Assembly: GCF_001644645.1 (NCBI RefSeq)
Contig: NZ_CP011390.1
Location: 4,667,501 to 4,731,500, forward strand
DNA: 64,000 bases
Origin: Flavisolibacter tropicus
GTDB lineage: Bacteria > Bacteroidota > Bacteroidia > Chitinophagales > Chitinophagaceae
Direction of reading: 5' to 3'
The position numbers and the translations under genes were made by a program. Shown piece by piece: positions 1 through 9,843 of the stretch; within the stretch, counting starts at the first letter, position 1, and each line of letters begins with the position of its first letter. The notes below the pieces were generated by a model that did no database searches, was not told the DNA's origin, and saw nothing but the letters and a program-made list of their open reading frames with translations.

Positions 1-758
<758 letters not shown>

Positions 759-838
759 ATTTTTATTTTATAGTACTCCGGCTACCAACTTTTTTTCCAA
801 TATGTTACCTTATTGTCTCGAAACAGACTGACCTTTTT

Positions 839-949
839 ATGGTGGTTTTGCCGAGGGTGTTCACCTCTTCCCATACCGAACAGAGAAGTTAAGCCCCTCA
901 TGGCCGATGGTACTGCACCACAATGCGGGAGAGTAGGTAGCTGCCATAT
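839..949 (+). rRNA. 5S ribosomal RNA
   Basis: About 110 bases with typical 5S features: a GGTGGTTTTGCCGAGGGTG 5' half, the conserved CCATACCGAACAGAGAAGTT block, and the GCGGGAGAGTAGGTAGCTGCC 3' half that closes the terminal stem with the start. It lies just after the 23S gene in the same rRNA operon. End points are approximate. Confidence 0.95.
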
Positions 950-956
950 TTCTTTT

Positions 957-991
957 AAAAGCCTTCGTGCCTCCGCACGGAGGCTTTTTTC
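957..991 (+). terminator. Intrinsic terminator of the rRNA operon
   Basis: Arms 961-970 (GCCTTCGTGC) and 975-984 (GCACGGAGGC) pair over 10 bp with one G-U, with a CTCC loop. Four A's precede the stem and six T's follow (985-990). It sits immediately after the 5S gene and ends rRNA transcription. Confidence 0.92.
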
Positions 992-1220
992 GTTTACCCC
1001 CCCTTCCCCCCGACTGCCAAAGGGGCTTTTCCCCCCGCAGCGCGCCGGAGACGTTACTTCCCCCAAAATCCCCTACCTTGCCGGCATGGTTTTCATTCAC
1101 GAATTGGTAAACAGCCTGGAGGGCGTGGTATGGCAAGTAATTTCCTTCATCAGTATGCCTGATCTCGGTAGGTCTAACGATTTGTTTTATCGAAGGTTAA
1201 AGGAAAATATTTCCAAACAC
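992..1220. other. Intergenic region after the rRNA operon
   Basis: About 230 bases between the rRNA terminator and the convergent metallophosphoesterase gene. It begins with C-rich runs (995-1060) and then becomes ordinary sequence. The overlapping small open frames here show no recognisable protein, and I see no RNA gene or regulatory site. Confidence 0.5.
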
Positions 1221-2324
1221 TTACTTAGGCGACAATGCCTGTTGCAACTCAGCTAGCGGTGATTCTTCCAATATAATACGCTCCATCTTTTCATCTTTCA
1301 TCTTCCATTCAATTAACCGTAGCACACCTTCTGAAATCTCAAGTCCAGTAATACCGCCATCATCAAAACAGCAGCAACCGCTGTTGAAATAACAAGGTTG
1401 CATCTTCAGGTAATCATCTGAAATCGAATTATAAGAAAACTTGCGATCGGCAATCTCTTTTTCCAATGTAGTAGCCATGCTTTTATCCTCTTGCTTGCGG
1501 GCAAAGAGCAGTTGGCGGTATAGGCGCTCTATATGTGTAAGCGATTCAAAAACCGGTTGGTGTGTGTGACCAGTGATCAGTAGTAAATCACCTTGTTGTG
1601 CAGACCATTCATACATCATGGTATTATGCGCTGTTTTCAGTGTGGCATCATACGCTGGTGTGTTGGGATTGATGCGTAAAAAGGCCTGTAGGGGCGCCCA
1701 TATTTTAGCAATAAAGAATTTACTAAACCAGTTACCATCACTCACCTTGTCGCCCTGGTGACCGTGAGTACAAAAAATACGCATGCGTTTATTGCCAACA
1801 GTAGTTTCTAATACCACCCCTTCATAAATAGGTACATCTATCCCATAGATTTCTTTTAGTTGAAAAGGAGCTAAGGGGTCATTGGCCCAGTTTAAGTCGT
1901 GATTGCCAAAGATCTTAATAAAGGCATTACGAGAAATGAACTGCTTTTCTTTTTCAAATGTGAGCCGGTGTTGCTTTTTAATTGATGCTAATGAGTTCTC
2001 CCATAACTCCTCACAATCGCCCAAAGCAATATAATGATACCCGTTTTGGTTGTAATAATCTAAAGCCATTAAATAATCTGGCTCACAAAGGGCAAAGTCG
2101 TCAGCCCCATTTCGGTTGCCTTTGTGTTGATCAGAGAAGATGATAAACTTGCCGGTATTAATATTAAATGGTACAATTAGTCCCTTCTTCTTTTCGCCAT
2201 TTAAGATGCGCGATAGCAAGTCAGATAAAGCCGCAAACACACGTCCCCGGTCCGGCCGGGAGGAGAACCGGTTGCTCAGCCATAAAACGGGACGCTTTAA
2301 TAACCGCGTTAATAGTTTGCGCAT
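1221..2324 (-). CDS. Calcineurin-like metallophosphoesterase
   Basis: A 367-aa metallophosphoesterase with the full set of metal-binding motifs in order: DQH (65-67), GD (102-103), GNHD (140-143), HGHQ (187-190) and GHTH (252-255). The family uses a dinuclear metal centre to hydrolyse phosphomono- or diesters; LpxH-type UDP-diacylglucosamine hydrolases belong to it, but nothing here fixes the substrate. The first ~50 residues are basic and amphipathic, which would suit peripheral membrane association. There is no signal peptide. The start lies 12 bases after the trehalase stop on the same strand, so it is probably the last gene of a ridA-trehalase-phosphoesterase operon. Family assignment is secure; function is not. 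Confidence 0.88.
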   Translation of the reverse strand: MRKLLTRLLKRPVLWLSNRFSSRPDRGRVFAALSDLLSRILNGEKKKGLIVPFNINTGKFIIFSDQHKGNRNGADDFALCEPDYLMALDYYNQNGYHYIALGDCEELWENSLASIKKQHRLTFEKEKQFISRNAFIKIFGNHDLNWANDPLAPFQLKEIYGIDVPIYEGVVLETTVGNKRMRIFCTHGHQGDKVSDGNWFSKFFIAKIWAPLQAFLRINPNTPAYDATLKTAHNTMMYEWSAQQGDLLLITGHTHQPVFESLTHIERLYRQLLFARKQEDKSMATTLEKEIADRKFSYNSISDDYLKMQPCYFNSGCCCFDDGGITGLEISEGVLRLIEWKMKDEKMERIILEESPLAELQQALSPK

Positions 2325-2335
2325 GGGCTTATCCG

Positions 2336-3967
2336 TTATTCCACTATTGATCCGTACTGTTGTAGTAATGCAAGCAGCACGCCATTGGTCCAGCCAAAGC
2401 CATCCTGGTTAGGATATTCACCTCCACCTGCTTCCAGTGTGGTGTCAACAACGTTGTACTTTTCAAATAGTCGGCCAGTTCTTTTATAGACAGCCGTATT
2501 CAGATCAATCCAGCTTGTGGCGGCTGTCTTAGCCAGGTTGTCAAAGCCATACTTCTTTAATGAATGATGGGCTATCCATTGCAGAGGTGCCCATCCATTG
2601 GGGGCGTCCCACTGCTGAACAGTAGTGGCTAATGTGGTTAGTAATCCGCCTTTTTGCAAGAAAGAAGCTTCTATTTTTTGTGCCACACTTTGTGCTTGTT
2701 CTTTTTTGGCGTAAGAAAAGAACAATGGAAACAGACCTGCTAGTGATAAGCGATCGGTTGGTTGTTTATCTGTGAAATGATAATCGGTGAAGAAGTTAAG
2801 ATCGGGGTGCCAGAAATATTTTTCTAAAGCAGCCAATCGCTTGCTGGCATTTTCTGTAACAGCCTGGCGTAATATGTCATTACTGGTATATTTACCAATC
2901 ATGTTTTCATAATACAGCAGTAAACAGTTTAAGTCGATAGGAATAATGTCTGTTGTTTCAATAGAAGTCAGGTTACAACCATCTTTAAACCAGCGACTAC
3001 TAAAATCCCAACCGCTGGCGGCAGCGGCCCGCAGATCAGCATAGGCTTTCTGGCATCGTTGGATAGTGGCATGCTCTTGCTCAGTTATTGATGAAAAGGT
3101 ATGAGCTGTCAGAAAATTTTCTACAATAGCTTCAGCCGTTACCACATCTTCACGATAGCTTTCTTGCCGCGGAGTTGTTCCTGTATCCCAATAGCGATTC
3201 AGCAAGGTGCCGTCTTCCATCCGCACCACGCGCTTGGTGGCTACACCTGGTTTTAAAAGAAAAGCATCCTCCATCCAGTATAGATATTCTTTTTCCAGAG
3301 CCTGATAATAAGGAGTAAGGTCTTTACCTTGTTCGTTCAACAGCTCTAACATCAATCCAAAGAAGGGAGGCTGGGAGCGGCTGGTATAATAGGTGCGATT
3401 TCCATTGGGAATGTGGCCATAGGTAGTAATTAAGTGCGCAAAGTTTTTTACCATACTTTCAATCATCTCGTATTGGCCGCTAGCCTTTAAACCTAACATG
3501 GTAAAGTAGGAGTCCCAATAATACACTTCACGGAAACGACCCCCAGGTACTATATACGGAAAGGGTAAAGGCAATAAGGAACTTCCCGTTTGTGGTGTGT
3601 CTGCTTTACGCTCCAACACGCTCCATAGCTTTTGGATATGAGTAACGATGTCGTAAGCAGTATTAGACTGGTATACTATTTCTTCTTCTTGGGGCACTGT
3701 AAAATGAGCTGCAACAAAGAAGGCCAGATTGAATGCTGCATCATCTTTAGTAGCTATATAGGCATCTACAATAGCTGCAGGATCTTTAAAGGGAATACAG
3801 TCTACAAAAGTTTTACTATCAGCAAACAGACCTTCAGATTGAATAGCTGTAAAGAGCTCGCCATAGAGTAGATCTGGTGTAGCTGATGGCTTTTGGACTG
3901 CCAGTTCAATAGGTGTATCAGTTAGCAATGGAAATAATTTAGATAGGGTAGAACAGGTACATGCCAT
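2336..3967 (-). CDS. Trehalase, glycoside hydrolase family 37
   Basis: A 543-aa alpha,alpha-trehalase that hydrolyses trehalose to two glucoses. Both family signatures are present: PGGRFREVYYWDSYF at about 141-155 and QWDAPNGWAPLQW near 463. The catalytic acid is probably D321 in ASGWDFSSRW, and the base E517 in GGGEYPNQDGFGWTNGV. RQESYRED (~267-274) is also typical. There is no signal peptide or lipobox, so the enzyme is probably cytoplasmic (TreF-like) rather than periplasmic. It starts 30 bases after the RidA stop and ends 12 bases before the phosphoesterase start. That packing indicates one leftward operon, possibly for compatible-solute turnover. Confidence 0.93.
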   Translation of the reverse strand: MACTCSTLSKLFPLLTDTPIELAVQKPSATPDLLYGELFTAIQSEGLFADSKTFVDCIPFKDPAAIVDAYIATKDDAAFNLAFFVAAHFTVPQEEEIVYQSNTAYDIVTHIQKLWSVLERKADTPQTGSSLLPLPFPYIVPGGRFREVYYWDSYFTMLGLKASGQYEMIESMVKNFAHLITTYGHIPNGNRTYYTSRSQPPFFGLMLELLNEQGKDLTPYYQALEKEYLYWMEDAFLLKPGVATKRVVRMEDGTLLNRYWDTGTTPRQESYREDVVTAEAIVENFLTAHTFSSITEQEHATIQRCQKAYADLRAAAASGWDFSSRWFKDGCNLTSIETTDIIPIDLNCLLLYYENMIGKYTSNDILRQAVTENASKRLAALEKYFWHPDLNFFTDYHFTDKQPTDRLSLAGLFPLFFSYAKKEQAQSVAQKIEASFLQKGGLLTTLATTVQQWDAPNGWAPLQWIAHHSLKKYGFDNLAKTAATSWIDLNTAVYKRTGRLFEKYNVVDTTLEAGGGEYPNQDGFGWTNGVLLALLQQYGSIVE

Positions 3968-3997
3968 TAAAGCATCTACCTGTAAGGTGTTGTTCTA

Positions 3998-4378
3998 TTA
4001 TTTTACAGCGATCATGCTGATTTCGACGTTCACAAATTTGGGTAGTGCAGATACTTGAACCGTTTCGCGGGCAGGGAAATTACCTTCAAAGTATTTTCCA
4101 TACACTTCATTGATCTCGCTAAACTGGTTCATATCCGTAATGAAGATGGTGGTCTTTACTACATTGTTAAAGCTCAAACCAGCTTCAGTCAGAATGCTTT
4201 TCAGGTTTTGCATTACCTGATGCGTTTCATCCTGAATGTCTTTGTTTTTCAAATTGCCGGTGGCTGGATCAATACAGACCTGTCCTGAAATAAAAACTAG
4301 GTTGCCTGCTATTACAGCCTGGTTATAAGGACCGATAGGGGCAGGGGCATTGGTAGTATTAATGATTTCTTTCGTCAT
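3998..4378 (-). CDS. ridA: RidA family enamine/imine deaminase
   Basis: A 126-aa RidA (YjgF/YER057c/UK114) protein. The family hydrolyses reactive 2-aminoacrylate and other enamine/imine intermediates released by PLP enzymes. Visible family features are APAPIGPYNQAV near the N-terminus, FISGQ, the catalytic-type Arg in FPARETVQV, and the C-terminal VEISMIAVK containing the conserved Glu. The reading frame is open for 46 more codons upstream, but family length and the MTKEIINTTNAPAPIG beginning put the start at 4378. The longer start would overlap the divergent gene at 4437. First gene of a leftward operon with trehalase and the phosphoesterase. Confidence 0.94.
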   Translation of the reverse strand: MTKEIINTTNAPAPIGPYNQAVIAGNLVFISGQVCIDPATGNLKNKDIQDETHQVMQNLKSILTEAGLSFNNVVKTTIFITDMNQFSEINEVYGKYFEGNFPARETVQVSALPKFVNVEISMIAVK

Positions 4379-4436
4379 AAGTACAATTGTAAACAGCGAA
4401 TTTATTGGTAACCCTTTTCTTTGCAAAAAATAGAAT

Positions 4437-5066
4437 ATGCATCTGGTTGTATTAAGTAACGCAGATTTAAGAAAAGAATTGTTGGCACAGGCCCCTGATT
4501 CAGCTTTGGAGATCACATGGGCTACTGATGTACAACAACTTATGCATCAGGCAGGTGCCGATGCATACCTGGATCTGTTATTTGAAAACACGCCAGAAAG
4601 AATTCAGCAGCTGAGGAGTTTAGGTACTCCGGTTATTATTAATAGCGTAATGGACACGCTTGCTGAAACAGACGCTGCCTTTATCCGTATCAATGGGTGG
4701 TTGGGCTTTTTACATACACCGATAGTAGAGGCTAGTGGTACTAATGAAGCTGCCAAGGCGGTTGCGGCACAAATCTTCCAGCAACTGGGTAAAACTATTT
4801 GCTGGGTACCCGACCAAGCGGGCTTTGTTACACCACGCGTGGTGAGTGCCATTATTAATGAGGCTTACTTTGCTTTAGAAGAAGGTGTTTCTACAAAAGA
4901 GGAGATCAATACAGCCATGAAGCTCGGTACTAACTATCCCTATGGACCGTTGGAGTGGGCGGCGAAAGCTGGCCTTCGCAATGTTTACCAGTTACTTCAA
5001 AAGTTACAGAAAGAGCACAGCCGCTATGTGCCCAGTGAGTGGTTATGGAAGGAGGCTGGTTTGTAA
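4437..5066 (+). CDS. 3-hydroxyacyl-CoA dehydrogenase C-terminal-domain protein
   Basis: A 209-aa protein whose second half (~118-205) matches the C-terminal domain of 3-hydroxyacyl-CoA dehydrogenases: GFVTPRVVSAIINEAYFALE followed by KLGTNYPYGPLEWA. In full-length enzymes this domain forms the dimer and substrate site. The first ~95 residues keep the trace of a Rossmann fold (a hydrophobic first strand, then LGTPVIINSV), but the dinucleotide-binding GxGxxG is absent and the domain is far shorter than the usual ~185 residues. It may not bind NAD in the normal way. It is divergent from ridA, sharing a 58-base intergenic region. Confidence 0.8.
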   Translation: MHLVVLSNADLRKELLAQAPDSALEITWATDVQQLMHQAGADAYLDLLFENTPERIQQLRSLGTPVIINSVMDTLAETDAAFIRINGWLGFLHTPIVEASGTNEAAKAVAAQIFQQLGKTICWVPDQAGFVTPRVVSAIINEAYFALEEGVSTKEEINTAMKLGTNYPYGPLEWAAKAGLRNVYQLLQKLQKEHSRYVPSEWLWKEAGL

Positions 5067-5332
5067 TTGAGGAGAGCCATGACTAACTCTATGGTTCAAC
5101 TTTTATAGCTGTATGGCATTATAAATAAAGCATGCAGTAGGCATTTTTAAAATGTTTAAGACTGCTGTGCCATCTATTCGAAAATTAAACTGTTCGTGGT
5201 TTAGTAGTTGAAGGAACGAAAGCTTTGGCTCCTATTAGCCCTTAATATGTCTCTATTAGTTGTATAATTAGGTACAGCTACGTATTTACTAGTCTGTGAC
5301 TTCGGAGATATTTGCAGGAATTACCAATCCTA

Positions 5333-7963
5333 ATGAAAACGTCTGTTTTAAAAACTTTTCAGACAGGGCATTTATTAACGCACTGTTACAAATACTCCTT
5401 ACTGACCGTTTTAATTCTTTTTAGTTGTGCAAGCCGGGCGCAGACCTGGCAGGAAATGTTATCAAGAAAAGATGCCAATTTGTTTAAAGTACAGGACGCT
5501 TTTAACAAAGCCGCTCAAAGTTTGCGTGTGGACCCTTCTAAAGTAAAAGGGTATAAGCAATTTCGCCGCTGGGAACGGTTTTGGAAAAGTCGGGTAGATG
5601 CCAATGGTAACTTACCAGATATCAATAAGCAAGTGCAGGTAGCACGTGCGTATAGAAGTGTTTCTTCTAAAGCAAAAATGTTAACAGAAAGTGACTGGCA
5701 GCTGGTTGGTCCAGCTACTTCAGATGGCGGTAGTGGCGGTATCGGCCGCATTCTTACCTTAGGATTTCATCCTGCTGATGCGGATGTTTTTTATGTAGGA
5801 ACAGCTGCCGGTGGTGTTTGGAAAACAGTAGATGCAGGGAAAAGATATGTTCCGCTTATGGATGCAATCGGCCCCTTTTCTGCGTCGAGTATTGCTGTAA
5901 GCAAAAGTAACCCTAGCCTGGTTTTAGCTGGTGGCTCTGGGCCTGATAATTTGTATAAAAGCACCGATGGTGGTCAAACTTGGCAGCCTGTTAAAGGGCT
6001 ACCCGCTGTAACCAGCATTTTTATTCATCCATCAAATCCCGACATTATTGTAGTTAGTACCTATAAAGGCATTTACCGTTCTGTCAACCAAGGGATTAGT
6101 TTTTCAGTTGTCCTGAATGTAGAGGTGACGAAAATTATTCAGAAGCCCGATAATCCCAATACATTGTACACTTGTCGAACAGATGGTAGCACGGGCACGC
6201 TGGAGTTTTACCGGTCACTGGATGCGGGTGTCAGTTGGGTGAAAACCCAAAGCATAGCTAACGGCGGCAGCAATCCGAAAATGGCAGTGGCTAAAGCCAG
6301 CCCTGATTTAGTGGAAGTGGCTACCGTAAATGGCTCGGCGCTAAAGGGAATCTATCGATCACTAGATGCGGGTCAGTCCTATACGCAATATTTTATAGCT
6401 ACAAATACGACTAACTTTTTAAGCTATTCTTTTACGCCAAATGACAATGGGGGAATGGGGAGTTTTGCTTTTGCTTTTACTGTAAACCCAAACAATCCTG
6501 CTCATAAGTATATAGGTAGCGTCAATACTTGGCGTACGCTGGATAATGGATCTAACTGGAGCCTTGCCAACAGATGGTGCTGTTCGGTAAAAGAGAATAC
6601 GGTACATGCCGATAAACATTTCTTAGGCTTTAGCCCCGTAGTACCTAACCGGCTGTATGAGACGAACGATGGAGGGATTTATGTTACTGAAGATGGCAAC
6701 AATTGGACGGATATCACTAATACCATGGCCATAAGCCAAGTGTATCATGTGTCGCCGCCACCACCTACTCATAAAAATGTTCTTTCAACTTATTTTCTTT
6801 TGGGTTTACAGGATAATGGCAGTAAGAAAAATCTGCAACCCAGTAACCTGTGGAGTGATGTAGAAGGGGGCGATGGCTTTATGTCTGCGATCGATTATGG
6901 AGACCCTAATACCTTTTATACTTCATTACAAGGGGGTATTATTAATCGTCGCTCAACGACTGTGGGCGATGCTGCAATTTCCGCCAAAATACCAGGACGC
7001 CCGGCTACTATTTTCGATACGCGCTTTTGCATCAACCCGCGGAACTCCAAGAGCTTGATTGCCTGTTATAATGATTTATACCGCACCTATGACCAAGGCA
7101 ACTCTTGGCAAAAGATTACCAATAACTTGTTTTTCGGATTAGAAGTTGAAAAAGTAGAAATCGCAACAGCCGATACCAATGTCAATGTGGCCATGCATTC
7201 AGGAATCAATCTGATGCGTAGTACCGATGGCGGTCTTACATGGAAAGGGTTGGTAAATAATATCGGGGGTTGGATTGGGGCGCAGGGACTCGTTGACGTA
7301 GCTATTCATCCTAGAGATGCTAATAAAATGTATGTAATACTAAAGCAGGCTGTAGCTGGGAAGGCGGTTTGGAAAACAACAGACGGCGGTAGCACTTGGA
7401 GTAATATTACCTCTAATCTTCCCCTTTTAAATTATACCTCTATCGCAGTAGTAGATGGAACAGATGACGATCTCTACTTGGCTGCTGACTTTGGTGTTTT
7501 CTATCGGAATAATTCCATGAGTCAATGGGAATCGTTTAGCCAGGGGCTGCCCGTTACTTTTTTAAATGAACTAAAGGTTAACTATACTAAAAATGAGTTG
7601 CTTGTAGCAACATATGGGCGAGGCCTTTGGAAAACGCCTTTAAAAGTAATACCTAATGAATATAAGTCGGGAAGTGTGCAGCTGCTCAATGGTGCTTCCT
7701 TTGCACCTGGTGCAGAAGTGCAGGTAAAGTTTAAGTTTAACCGGCTTTATTTTAATTATGATAATCAATTCGCACTAGAGATTAGCGATGCAGCGGGTGA
7801 TTTTTCTAAGTCTACGGTTATTGGAACAATAGCCTCCTTTAATAATGAAGGGTTCTTTAAAGTTTCCCTACCTGCTAATATTGGTTGTGGATCTTCTTTT
7901 CGAATGCGTGTAGTAGCTAGCGCAGTAAGGATACAACAGGCGCGTCGGGTAGTGTTGCCGTAA
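5333..7963 (+). CDS. Secreted Asp-box beta-propeller protein, N-terminal part of a split gene
   Basis: About 876 residues. The N-terminus has a signal-like hydrophobic stretch (YSLLTVLILFSCASRA) after a basic segment. Repeated Asp-box/BNR motifs follow (STDGGQTWQPV ~210, STDGGLTWKGL, TTDGGSTWSNI), which mark a VPS10/sialidase-like propeller. A TTG at 5312 is in frame, but it lies in a -7-like element (GATATTTG, 5307-5314), so ATG 5333 is preferred. The last codons before the stop at 7961 (after VVAS) look unlike the rest, and the open frame that continues the protein lies in another phase from 7921. The whole gene would run 5333-9672 (~1445 aa) and end in a type IX sorting domain. Sequencing indel or real mutation cannot be told apart here. 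Confidence 0.85.
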   Translation: MKTSVLKTFQTGHLLTHCYKYSLLTVLILFSCASRAQTWQEMLSRKDANLFKVQDAFNKAAQSLRVDPSKVKGYKQFRRWERFWKSRVDANGNLPDINKQVQVARAYRSVSSKAKMLTESDWQLVGPATSDGGSGGIGRILTLGFHPADADVFYVGTAAGGVWKTVDAGKRYVPLMDAIGPFSASSIAVSKSNPSLVLAGGSGPDNLYKSTDGGQTWQPVKGLPAVTSIFIHPSNPDIIVVSTYKGIYRSVNQGISFSVVLNVEVTKIIQKPDNPNTLYTCRTDGSTGTLEFYRSLDAGVSWVKTQSIANGGSNPKMAVAKASPDLVEVATVNGSALKGIYRSLDAGQSYTQYFIATNTTNFLSYSFTPNDNGGMGSFAFAFTVNPNNPAHKYIGSVNTWRTLDNGSNWSLANRWCCSVKENTVHADKHFLGFSPVVPNRLYETNDGGIYVTEDGNNWTDITNTMAISQVYHVSPPPPTHKNVLSTYFLLGLQDNGSKKNLQPSNLWSDVEGGDGFMSAIDYGDPNTFYTSLQGGIINRRSTTVGDAAISAKIPGRPATIFDTRFCINPRNSKSLIACYNDLYRTYDQGNSWQKITNNLFFGLEVEKVEIATADTNVNVAMHSGINLMRSTDGGLTWKGLVNNIGGWIGAQGLVDVAIHPRDANKMYVILKQAVAGKAVWKTTDGGSTWSNITSNLPLLNYTSIAVVDGTDDDLYLAADFGVFYRNNSMSQWESFSQGLPVTFLNELKVNYTKNELLVATYGRGLWKTPLKVIPNEYKSGSVQLLNGASFAPGAEVQVKFKFNRLYFNYDNQFALEISDAAGDFSKSTVIGTIASFNNEGFFKVSLPANIGCGSSFRMRVVASAVRIQQARRVVLP

Positions 7964-9672
7964 CAACCGATCTTACTGTCCCTACGATTACGGCGAATGG
8001 CAGTACTATTTTTTGTGCTGGCGGTACAGTTTGGTTGCAATCGTCAGCCGCAACAGACAACCAGTGGTATAAGAACGGCATTCTACTAACAGGCGCTACT
8101 GCACACGAGTATCAAGCCTCAGAACCAGGAAGCTACGTCGTAAATCTAACCAGGAATGGTTGCTCCGTTCGTTCCACTCCCAAGGTACTGACTGTTCAAT
8201 CAGCAACAGCTATTACCATGCAGCCTAGTTCACAGTCTGTATGTGCAGGCACACCTGTTACATTCACAGTAGGTGCTACAGGTACTGGTTTACAATACCA
8301 ATGGCGTAAAAATGGAATAAATATCGTTGGTGCTACCACCGCTTCATATAATATTAGCAGCGTTTCAGCATCAGATGCCGCCGATTATGATGTCATGGTA
8401 ACAGGGGAATGCGGTATACAAACATCTTCAACGGCGACACTTTCCTTAAACGGTGTCTTACTTATAACAGAACATCCTGCATCGAAAACGGTGTGTGCGG
8501 GCAGTGCCGTTACTTTCAGTGTGGCTGTTTCCGCAAGCGGCCTTACTTACCAGTGGCGGAAAGAAGGTATAGCCATTGCAGGAGCAACTGCTTCTGCATA
8601 TACAATCAAAGGGGCTACAGTTGCACACCAAGGGAATTATGATGTTGTGGTAACGTCTACCTGTTCACCAATAGCCACTTCTAATAATGCTGTTTTAACA
8701 ATAAAGCCTCCGGTTGAAATAACGGATCAGCCAATTGAAAAGGTAGTATGTGCTGGTGACCAGGTAACACTTAGTGTAACAACTACAAACGGAAGTAATC
8801 CATCATATCAGTGGCGTAAGGATGGGGCTATAATTAATGGAGCTATCGGGACTACTTTTACTATTCCTTCGGCGTCAACTATGGATGCTGGAAATTATGA
8901 TGTAGTAATTACCACTACTTGTAATACAGTTACATCTTCTATTGCTCCTGTTACAGTAAAGGCAGTCCCTGCTACGCCCATAATTACAGCCACAACGCCT
9001 ACTGTGTTTTGTGATGGCAATAAGGTGGAGTTACACTCATCTACTGCCAATGGTAATCAGTGGTTTAAAAATGGTGTTGGTATTGAGGGCGCCACAGAGC
9101 CTATTTTAACAGTAAAAGCTGCAGGAGATTATACAGTTATTGCTAAGCAGGAGGGATGTACATCTCTTGCTGCTGCAATACAAAGAGTGGAGGTTCGATC
9201 AATTCCCTTAAAGCCTGTTATCATATTTAATGCTGATCAACTTTTTTCTTCAGCGACCGCAGGCAATCAATGGTATTTCAACGGTACGGCTATTGCCGGA
9301 GCTATTGCAAATACATTCAAGCCTTTATTGTCAGGTGTATACAGTGTTAAGGTCAATGTAGATGGTTGTGAAAGTGAGATGTCAGATGTTTTTAATTATG
9401 TATCCACAGCAGTCAACTCTCCTGAATTGGAGCCATACCTTATAATAGCGCCGAACCCAGTGAAAGAGACACTTCTGATTAAATATCAAGGTGCGCCTGC
9501 AAAGCTTACTGCTACTTTATTAGATATTTCTGGTAGAAAGATGTCCGCAACTTCTATTTTTACCAATAAGTACAACTTATCAATGATGCATTTGGCCAAA
9601 GGCATTTATATAGTTGTGATCACCAATGAAAGAACTGGCTACCGAACGCAAAAAAGTATTATTAAACAATAG
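7921..9672 (+). CDS. Ig-like repeats and T9SS type A sorting domain, C-terminal part of the split gene
   Basis: This frame is open from 7921 (a TAG sits at 7918) and its first ATG-type start inside it (8035) has protein-like sequence before it, so it is the continuation of the propeller gene, not a separate gene. It holds three Ig-like repeats of ~85 residues (each with VCAG...V.F.V and YQWRK.G motifs), then two shorter QWFKNG/QWYFNG repeats. It ends with a type IX secretion sorting domain: LIIAPNPVKETLLIKY, DISGRK, LAKGIYIVVI and a basic end. Such proteins cross the outer membrane by T9SS and are attached at the surface or released. On its own this piece lacks a signal peptide and would not be exported. 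Confidence 0.85.
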   Translation, partial: RSKDTTGASGSVAVTTDLTVPTITANGSTIFCAGGTVWLQSSAATDNQWYKNGILLTGATAHEYQASEPGSYVVNLTRNGCSVRSTPKVLTVQSATAITMQPSSQSVCAGTPVTFTVGATGTGLQYQWRKNGINIVGATTASYNISSVSASDAADYDVMVTGECGIQTSSTATLSLNGVLLITEHPASKTVCAGSAVTFSVAVSASGLTYQWRKEGIAIAGATASAYTIKGATVAHQGNYDVVVTSTCSPIATSNNAVLTIKPPVEITDQPIEKVVCAGDQVTLSVTTTNGSNPSYQWRKDGAIINGAIGTTFTIPSASTMDAGNYDVVITTTCNTVTSSIAPVTVKAVPATPIITATTPTVFCDGNKVELHSSTANGNQWFKNGVGIEGATEPILTVKAAGDYTVIAKQEGCTSLAAAIQRVEVRSIPLKPVIIFNADQLFSSATAGNQWYFNGTAIAGAIANTFKPLLSGVYSVKVNVDGCESEMSDVFNYVSTAVNSPELEPYLIIAPNPVKETLLIKYQGAPAKLTATLLDISGRKMSATSIFTNKYNLSMMHLAKGIYIVVITNERTGYRTQKSIIKQ

Positions 9673-9781
9673 CAGTCTCATTAACAATGAATAGGGGTTT
9701 GGGGGATGCCTTATATGTTGAAAAAGTTACTGCGTGAGGTTATATGTATGTAAATTGTACAGTCTCTTGATGAGATAATAA

Positions 9782-9832
9782 GTGAATGAAATAAAAGGTA
9801 ACAGACATGAACTCGCCTTTTATTTCATTCAC
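9782..9832. terminator. Bidirectional intrinsic terminator
   Basis: A perfect 17-bp inverted repeat: left arm 9782-9798, right arm 9816-9832, 17-base loop. It contains A-rich and T-rich tracts on either side of the GG/CC core, so it can end transcription from both the T9SS gene (rightward) and umuC (leftward), which converge here. Confidence 0.85.
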
Positions 9833-9843
9833 TCTTTTATTGG

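Noticed and set aside
782-1256. Several overlapping open frames across the 5S gene, its terminator and the C-rich spacer
   Set aside because: They cover a known RNA gene and a terminator, and their products are low-complexity.
4379-4516. N-terminal extension of RidA
   Set aside because: It overlaps the divergent gene at 4437 and is outside the conserved family length.
5312-5332. TTG start seven codons upstream of the propeller gene start
   Set aside because: The TTG belongs to a -7-like promoter element; ATG 5333 gives a normal signal peptide.
7918-7963. Programmed -1 frameshift in the propeller/Ig gene
   Set aside because: No X_XXY_YYZ slippery heptamer or downstream structure is visible in the narrow window where the shift must occur.
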